DNA of 64,000 nucleotides from positions 3,472,001 through 3,536,000 of the forward strand of contig RQOL01000861.1 in assembly GCA_013076295.1 (NCBI GenBank). The letters run 5' to 3'. Every line of letters starts with the position of its first letter. The stretch's first letter is position 1. Of this stretch, positions 56,709-64,000 are shown one piece after another. Both the position numbers and the translations under genes were made by a program. The DNA is from Sanderia malayensis (lineage: Eukaryota > Cnidaria > Scyphozoa > Semaeostomeae > Pelagiidae). The notes below the pieces were generated by a model that was given only the letters and a program-made list of their open reading frames with translations, did not search any database and had not been told where the DNA came from.

Positions 56709-58181
56709 ATGCCTGGCCTAGATGACTTATTGGAACGTATGGAAAGAAAGGACATGTCATTTGTATGGAAGAGAAGGCTGACAGTTATAACATTCTGCAT
56801 ACGAATGTTTCTGGTTGGTGTTGAGTATGCAATCATATTGCCTTCAGTTTGGCTTTATTTGAGATCGTTCAAAGTTGAAACCTGGTTCCTTGGGTTTGTC
56901 GTTAGCTGTTACGCTTTCGCTGCCATGATAAGTTTGCCCATTGTTGGCCGTATATTTGACAAGACAAGAAGAACCAAAGAGTTGTTATTTTTAACGAATA
57001 CGTTTGAAATTATTGGTAGTTTGCTGTACGCTCTGCCTTTTTCACCCTGGCTGATCGTCGTTGGGAGATTGATAGCAGGTCTCGGTGACGGCTTTTTCGC
57101 AGCAGCCAGTGGCGAAATAACCCATGTTTACCCAGCCGCAAAGAGGACTGGCATATTTGCCCTGATGGAGATTGGAAGGGTGCTTGGTATCACTCTTGGT
57201 CCGGCCCTCAATTTTTTCCTGCAAAACATTGACTTTAACTTGGGGAAATGGCACATAAACTATGGTCCAGCACCTGGATTGTTTATGGCTGTGGTGTGGC
57301 TGATGATGCAGGTTGTAACTGTGTTTATGGTCTTTGATTTGTCAAAGGATAACATTGAAGAGGAGGAAGCATACGAAGAAATAAATCTTGAAACAAAGAA
57401 GCCACCAGAAGATGTTGATAATAATGGCATAATGGAAACAAAAATTGGTGATAGTGATGATCAGGTTGAGAAGAAAAGAGATTCTGTTGATGATGACGAT
57501 AAAAAGCCATTGCTATCTTCCCCTAGCAAGCCTAAAGAAGAAATCAAAGAAAATAAAGCTACACTCAAAGATGGTATAATGGAGCTTGCTTCTCCTGAAG
57601 TCATGGCAGTATTGTATGCTGATCTTGTGCTGTGGCTAGCACAAACTGAATTCGAAGTTCTTGCACCACTGATCACGCAAGAAGATTTCAAGTGGAAGGA
57701 GACTTATCTTAGCATGATCTACATAATTGGTGGTGTGGAGCTGGTTGTCATATTCTTGCTTATATGGTATGTCGGAAGCAAGGTCAATATTGGAGATACC
57801 TCTCTTCTTCTGTTCTCCCTGTGTCTAACAACTTGCTCATTGCTGTTGCTGATAATTTACGGAGCGAGAAGATCTGATCATAGCATAGCTATCTTCGTAG
57901 TTATATGCTTTCTTGTCTTCTTCTCTGTGCCATTGAATCTAGTTGCCTCAAAGTCCTTGCTTACGAAGATCACAAAGGAAGAGACACAAGGTTTTGTGCA
58001 AGGTGTTTATTCCTCTGTCAGCAGGTTGGCTCTGATTTTTGGGCCAGTTATCGGAAGCTCGGCATTTCACAATCTTGCTCTCTTTGGTTCACTTATGACC
58101 ATGGGCAACATTGTCGCTTTTATTTGGTTAATCTTGAGTCTGGAAAGAATTAGAAAGAAGATTCAGATGACAAGCTTGTAG
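56709..58181 (+). CDS. MFSD8/CLN7-like lysosomal MFS transporter
   Basis: Single-exon frame of 490 aa, starting at the ATG with ACACC just 5'. It has twelve predicted membrane helices in two groups of six. Helices 1-6 lie before about residue 215, and helices 7-12 after about 300. MFS signatures include GRIFDKTRRTKE after helix 2 and GRLIAGLGDGFFAAASGE in helix 4. The long central loop (about 215-300) is acidic and carries DKKPLL near residue 264, a DxxxLL-type sorting motif that fits delivery to lysosomes. Overall similarity is closest to MFSD8 (CLN7), a lysosomal membrane protein linked to chloride and endolysosomal homeostasis. An SPX-type or other MFS subfamily is less likely. No intron, unlike vertebrate MFSD8, which suggests a retrocopy or lineage-specific duplicate. 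Confidence 0.82.
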   Translation: MPGLDDLLERMERKDMSFVWKRRLTVITFCIRMFLVGVEYAIILPSVWLYLRSFKVETWFLGFVVSCYAFAAMISLPIVGRIFDKTRRTKELLFLTNTFEIIGSLLYALPFSPWLIVVGRLIAGLGDGFFAAASGEITHVYPAAKRTGIFALMEIGRVLGITLGPALNFFLQNIDFNLGKWHINYGPAPGLFMAVVWLMMQVVTVFMVFDLSKDNIEEEEAYEEINLETKKPPEDVDNNGIMETKIGDSDDQVEKKRDSVDDDDKKPLLSSPSKPKEEIKENKATLKDGIMELASPEVMAVLYADLVLWLAQTEFEVLAPLITQEDFKWKETYLSMIYIIGGVELVVIFLLIWYVGSKVNIGDTSLLLFSLCLTTCSLLLLIIYGARRSDHSIAIFVVICFLVFFSVPLNLVASKSLLTKITKEETQGFVQGVYSSVSRLALIFGPVIGSSAFHNLALFGSLMTMGNIVAFIWLILSLERIRKKIQMTSL

Positions 58182-58472
58182 ATTTTAGAGATCCTGATTA
58201 TATATGCTTGTAGATAGAAGCTTAAAAATATTGCTAGTTTTACTATGTTATATATCTAATTCTTTATTATATTGCTATAACATTATTGCTTCATAAAGTT
58301 GTTATTAAATTTATATTTATTTTAGTTATCCATTACAGTCAAGATTTTTACAATATATATTATTAGAATTCTTCTCTGGATAGATTTAATGAGTTTTCCA
58401 TTTTGATCATTGAAACATTTTTATTTTTCAATTTTCTTTGGTAGATTGTCAAATGATATAAGCAAGAATACA

Positions 58473-58478
58473 AATAAA
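58473..58478 (+). terminator. Candidate polyadenylation signal of the MFS gene
   Basis: AATAAA about 290 bases after the stop codon of the MFSD8-like frame, in AT-rich sequence. Confidence 0.4.
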
Positions 58479-61247
58479 CAGGCTTTACTTTACACCTTTG
58501 TCATTATTTTTCTGCTCTTCAACCCTTATCATTCATTCTTTCTTGCTACAAGCCAGTGCATTAAATCATGACTATGATTCATGCAGCTATTCCCATTTCT
58601 TAGATTAATCTCTGTCTCACAGGGAAATACAAAGGTCTGCTTATGCAAACAAAGACACCTTGAAGGTAAATCTTTGAAATTTTTTCTTATTTTGGATAAT
58701 CTTTGAAAGGCTTTCAGCTGCCTCAAGCTATACAATCGTAAATAATTCAAGAAGATATCAGTTCTTTTCCTCGATTCTCTTGTTTTATTTCAAAAATCTA
58801 TTTGTTAGCATCTGCCTTCTGGATTTTTTTTCTCCTGTAAACAAAGAAGCTGTTGTGTTGACTTTAATGAATTCCAAGTGTTGTTACAGCTGGAGTATTC
58901 ACCTGGACATTGAATTGGTGAATCATTACGGATTCATTAAATTTTCGGGATTGGAATGGTACTGTTTGAATGCATAATCAATGTTGTTATTGGCTAAAAC
59001 AAAAGTAGTTAACACATTTCTCTTCCTGTTCCATTTCTTGGTAAATTCAAAATTACCGCAAAGAAAGTCTAGAGCCCAGATCTCTGTTTATAACATGCGT
59101 CGAACTTCCTTCATGAGCAAAAAATTTTGAAGCTGTTGAAGTGTGACAAGTTGTGTGCAGAGGAAAGCAGAAGTTTTATTTCTCATATCTGCGTGTTATT
59201 ACAGTTGAAGAAAACGAATAAATATTTTGTATCAATAAACAAGCTATTCACTTTACTTTTAAGACTACGATATCTTCAGCAAGACGCCAGAAAGTTACGT
59301 TATCGAAAACAGGAGTGTTTACCATTGCTTCGCAGTCAAGCTTCAAGAAATGGTGATTTCTTATTTATGATTTCAACAACACGGAGTGTATTGGAATTCA
59401 AAGGAAATGAATCACTAATAACGCAATTCAAGCCTCTAGTTAAATTCACAGATGCACATTTACTTTTAAAGCAGTCAGTCTGGTGGTTGGTCTCTGGTTT
59501 ATTAGCAAGATAAGACGAAAGAATATATAATACTTTGAGGTAGGCCATATTCTTATATACATCGAGTAATCGCTTTCTTTTATTATTCGAGATAATTATC
59601 TCTGGAAACTGTTATGTTTGTTGTACAATAACTTACGTCATGCGAAATTTATTGATAATTATGTACTTGAGGTGATTTCGTATTTGAAGTTATGCCGATG
59701 CTAAGGCAATAAAAGTTAATTCAAGTTGTTTGGGAGAAAAAAGGAAACGCTCTTTTTACTATTTATTATTATTGATGTTTTTCCCATTACTGAAATTTAC
59801 CGGCTGAACAACAATGTCTAATTCTTCGAGTAAATAATTTATCAATCAAGTCAAACAATTTCGTATCCTGGTGAAGTAATTGGAGTTTAATTTTTTTTAC
59901 TGGGCACTGTGTTTCATACGTGTAAAATCGATCCTTGTAAATGAATTTACATGAAACCATACCGCAAAATGATCCTTTCTGTTCAAGGGATTATAACTTC
60001 AAAGCAGTCGACACACAGCCCACAACTGCAGAAAATCTGCATTCAATCCTGTTGTTTGTTTTTTTCTAACGGTTGTGAAGCATAAATGTTATCAGAGTCA
60101 TACTAATTTGGCATATTAGTAGCATGCAGAGCATCGCTATGGACCATGATAAGACTCCATGACCTGGGACGTCTTCAAATTCCCGCACGTGGAAGCACCC
60201 AATTGAAGAGTCTCCCAGGCTGGAGGTTAAGGGGGTAGCCGGGGAATTGCGCACCCAACGACGTGTGTAAATTTTGAATTGATTGCTTGACAAAGAAGAG
60301 CATATTTGGCTTTTTGAGACGATGAGCTCTCCAACAAATTCTGCTGTAGTTTTGCGGTAGCATCATTGCAAGCTTTTCCTTATCATTCGGTTAAGTGACC
60401 TTCCAAACCGCTATCAAACGCATGAGTTCATGCAGCCCACATTTGTATGGTGCACGCAGGTTTTATCAGTTGACCACATGACCGAAAATAAGTCCAGATC
60501 CACGCACCGTCGAGCAGCTAATGAAAAGCTAGTTTAATGTTGCCAATTGTCGCCTCAGCAAGAACAGATGCAAATCAATAACATGCAGCATAATAATTAA
60601 TGAACCTGGTAGATTAATTCACAATAATTGCTAGAAGTAGGATAATGTACGCAGGCGCAACTGAGACCCTGGCGACACAGCTCAAGTATGGATCAAAATA
60701 TGAGTTGTTATCTTAGAATTAGCTCCGTAATAAGCCTAGCTAATCTTTTAATGATTATTACGAAAATCTTACGATTTCTGGGACAGTTTTACAGCCTTCC
60801 ATGACGTAGTAGCTAGTGATGTTATAACATTGTGCAGAAAAGATTACATGCCGTCACGTTTTCTTTGCCAGCTATTTCTCTGTCATGGTTATAGCGAAGT
60901 TTTATTAGACTCTGTGCAATTAATTTCCGTTGTAACTTGATTTTCCATTGTCTAATTGCAGGCTCTGCAGTAAGAGGTTGAACAAAGAACCTATTGTCTG
61001 TGATATAATGAGTCCTTACAGCCAAGTATTTTCGCGTAATTGCTCATTACAATGGTGCCAAGTTACGGGGCGGGAACTGCTCATGCTGTTTTGAATGCTT
61101 TTTATCAAAGGTAATGGTATACATCAGGTATTATTATCGTTTGACTGTTTGACATTTTTATCACTGCTTTGGCTGCTTGACTTATCGATGTTTAACTTTT
61201 TTTTATGCACCGACTTCTGTAGACGTTCTATTACAACCAGGCTCGTT
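58479..61247. other. Intergenic region
   Basis: No recognisable gene or strong repeat. The frames at 59127-59513 and 61095-61562 are open but have no family resemblance and no codon or splice support as whole genes. Confidence 0.5.
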
Positions 61248-63102
61248 ATGATATTGCTACTTCTGCTTGTTATATGTGCGTGGAATTTTCCTTTTTCTGG
61301 TTGTGCTAGGGAGGAGGTAAGGGGGATGAGAGGGGTATGGGGAAAGGGAGGGAGAGGGAACACAAATGCAATAGTTTTGACTATGGTCTTGATAAGTAAT
61401 CTCCATATCCAACCAACTGGAAAAAGCTGGATCATAAATATGAAGCTTAGTGAACAATGCTTCAGTTTATTCTTCTCACATCATCAACAGCAACATGCAT
61501 TATATAACTTTCGTTTCGCGTTCGTGAGCGCAGAATTCTTTCACATGATTATCATTGGCTGAATATTTTGCTTTTTTCTTGCAGTTCGAATCCAATTTTG
61601 TTGTCAAAAACTGGGAGCTCACTCGAAACTGCAGATATGTTAACCAATATTCATCCAACGGATAATGGTAGGTATTTTATTAATACTTGCATCTCATTGC
61701 CCTTCCTCTCTCGTTCTGTGACCAATTCAACAATTGTCCTTTCTTAGGCTCACCAATTTTTGCCTGTGTATTGTTTGACTTATTACTTTAATCTTTTCTC
61801 TGCGAACAACTGAGATTGTCCATTGACGTGCGCTCTTGTGCGATTAACATTTCGTTTCCTCGTACATCTCCCCAAACAAATTTCACATCTTTGAACACAA
61901 AGCTTCAAGCATTGTTTCCAAAACGAAGACTCGTACTCATTGTGTTCAGACGTGGATTGACTCTGAAGCCTACGTAAATATTCAGTCGGGCATTACCACA
62001 ACTGACCAAAACAGCTAGAACAATCCATTTTGTGCTGTAATATTTTCTATCAAAGCTTGGAATAGTGGAATAATTGCTAGAATGTCTGTTGGTCTGTTAT
62101 AGTTTTCGAACAGTGTGTGTATAAGAAAATATTCTTATTAGGGTAGAAACTACGTTTATCATGCAACTAAATGCATCGTGCCATTTTAAGCCGCACTAAT
62201 TGCTTGAAATATGTGGGCGCACAATTCCATTTATACTCGGAAGTTTTCCGGTTGTTTTACGAAATACTCTTTTTCCAAACGTGACTAAAGCAATGTTTTT
62301 GAATATGTATACGCTTGGCCTAGAAATCCTAAACCAGTAGTTCATACATGTCTCATAATTCCCCAGAAGGATCTCCATAGCTAGATAGTATATGCCATTG
62401 AGATTTGAACCCACTAAGCTCATCAGACAATTGCTTATTTATTGTCTCGGTACCCTTGTTTACAGTGACGACATATTTGTTGATAAACAAATTGCTAAAA
62501 GTGAACAACAGCACCAAACTCCGTACACAAATTTTGACATTCGTGCAAACATGCATTTCTAATATGTGTACAAATTGTCTTAAGACGAATGGTTCAGTTG
62601 TCTGTTTATCATATGGTTTGTTGTGTTTTCTTTTCTCTTACCTCAAGTTAAGCGTAAACACAGCCCTGGGGCTTGTTTACATGATACATAGTTCCGTTGC
62701 TGTATACAAACTCTGATGGCAGTATACAAATAAAAAAACATTTTGTTCCGTTGCCGTTCTAACAACCGACGCCTTGAAGACTATATACTGAAGAATTTAG
62801 TTTTTATGCCCAATTCACATATTTTCATATATAAAATGCAGCAATAATATTGCAAGATATTATTGCTTGAAATACCGATTACTTTCTCGTCAGTGACAAA
62901 TATTTGTTTATATAATCAACTTTCTGAGTGGACACCAGTGCAAGGCGAATACCTCGACACTTGCTACCAAGAGTATGCATTTCAGATAGAGCTGGTTGTG
63001 TGCAACGTGACCCTGTTTCAAGCAGAATGTGCGAGCTTGCTTGTTGAGTGTCTTCAATGCAGCAAGTGTAGCTATCACTTTTGTACTAGCACGAGTATCT
63101 AA
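61248..63102 (+). CDS. Speculative small secreted Cys-rich gene (hormone-like knot)
   Basis: Three pieces look exon-like. Piece 1 (61248-61316) starts with ATG, encodes a signal peptide (MILLLLLVICAWNFPFSGCA) and ends at a consensus donor GAG|GTAAGG. Piece 2 (61585-61667) has a good acceptor and donor. Piece 3 (62894-63102) has an acceptor and encodes EYLDTCYQEYAFQIELVVC, then ECLQCSKCSYHFC and a stop. The Cys spacing of piece 3 resembles the C-terminal half of glycoprotein-hormone beta/GPB5 knots. The model is not resolved: piece 1 joined to piece 2 in phase 0 hits TAA at 61663. The frame that continues into piece 3 needs a different first exon. The central CxGxC of the knot was not found between the pieces. 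Confidence 0.22.
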
Positions 63103-64000
63103 CGTGGGTGTTTAATTTCACACGGAGGTGTCTGCAGTTCCTGCTTCAATTCAATTCATATATTGCCGTGGGAAAATAAACGAGAAAATATGCGTTTAAT
63201 GACTCCATAAATGTATTCGAAATTACCAATTGACGTGCCATGACCACCACGAACATTTATTCTCGCATTTGTTAAAACGAATGCCACACTACACTGCTCA
63301 ATTGTGCATGATACTTTTTTCCGCACCGCTATATTATTGCGTGTACAGCTTTGACCAGTTTTTGCCGATGCACATGCAATGTATTTCATCGTCAGTACAA
63401 CGTTTACCAAGAACATATCCTCTGGTATGACTGTTTATTTTTATAAGATTATTTTATAAGATTTCTTGCACGTTTTATGTTTTGAAACAAGACTTTTTGG
63501 TTGTCCTGGTGATATGTAGGGTTTTGGAAGTTGTTGGAAGTTCTCAATCATGAGCCTTTGTTTAGTTTTGATCTTGGATCAAACTACATTGTGGAGCAAA
63601 GCTGTTTCCTTCGCAGGAATTTCGCTTTCGTGAATATATGCCTTTTTAACTGGCCTATCCAGAGAGTGGAGTTGTGGAATGTGTGGGTTATGTCGCAATG
63701 AAACTGGGAGAATTTCATAATGGGGTTATTAAAACAGTCATGAAGTATAGGTTGCTAGTTTGCTAGTTGCTAGTGTTGCTCGCAGGAAGAAAAGTATGAA
63801 TATTACCAGTTAGCAAAAAGTCTTAATAACGTAAAGACTTTTTGTCTTTACGTTATAAACTCTAAATTTTGCATAAACTCTAAATTTTATAACGTATAAT
63901 AGAAATATTTTACAAAAATGTGCAAATATGAATGATACGTGTAGTTGTAAGAGAGTCGGCGAGGAATGTATGGTTCCAAGAGTAAGAAAAATGCCTACAG
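63103..64000. other. Right-edge sequence, no gene resolved
   Basis: AT-rich. A perfect 13-base inverted repeat (ATAACGTAAAGAC, arms 63826-63838 and 63844-63856) forms a short hairpin. An ATG at 63966 opens a frame (MYGSKSKKNAY) that reaches the window edge and could be a first coding exon, but too little is visible to call it. Confidence 0.35.

Noticed and set aside
59127..59513. 128-codon plus-strand frame
   Set aside because: Composition looks random, with an antisense frame of equal quality and no homology recognised.
63966..64000. ATG opening a Lys-rich frame at the right edge
   Set aside because: Only 35 bases are visible, so a first coding exon can be neither supported nor excluded.

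Overview
The window is animal nuclear DNA: AT-rich, with intron-containing genes, GT..AG introns, long intergenic gaps and many short palindromic DNA transposon remnants. Interspersed vertebrate-type telomere units (CCCTAA), the gene repertoire and the repeat landscape fit a cnidarian, most likely an anthozoan (sea anemone or coral). The species is an inference; nothing in the window fixes it.

Layout. 0.2-1.7 kb (+): last two coding exons of a voltage-gated calcium channel beta subunit. 6.5-17.5 kb (-): a complete LARP4-type La-related RNA-binding protein (19 coding exons, 840 aa by my splice model). 19.25-24.9 kb (-): a complete ESF1 homologue for nucleolar rRNA processing (16 coding exons, 693 aa). 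25.0-27.7 kb: a repeat island with a satellite carrying telomere-like units, a T-rich palindromic element, a hairpin, and one hAT-like element nested in the centre of another. 28.7-30.1 kb (-): a small secreted cystine-knot protein of the DAN/gremlin class.

32.2-46.2 kb (+): a giant single-pass receptor of about 3632 aa. A signal-peptide exon is followed by about 13 tandem dystroglycan-like units, most of them in one 7.4-kb exon. Then come a transmembrane helix, a very Cys-rich juxtamembrane segment and a long phosphorylatable tail ending in a PDZ-ligand-like SYV. This is my main candidate for something undescribed.

49.8-58.2 kb: four consecutive uninterrupted reading frames. These are a C2H2 protein with PRDM13-type fingers (+), a secreted agmatine/peptidyl-arginine deiminase-family enzyme (+, possible bacterial acquisition), a Tctex-type dynein light chain protein (-) and an MFSD8/CLN7-like transporter (+). 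58.5-64 kb is mostly intergenic, with one speculative small secreted Cys-rich gene near 61.2-63.1 kb.

The genes do not form one pathway. The only local functional theme is cell surface and matrix signalling at 28-46 kb: a secreted BMP-antagonist-like protein is divergently placed from the giant adhesion receptor. Exon boundaries come from reading splice signals, frame continuity and remembered family sequence; no search was run.
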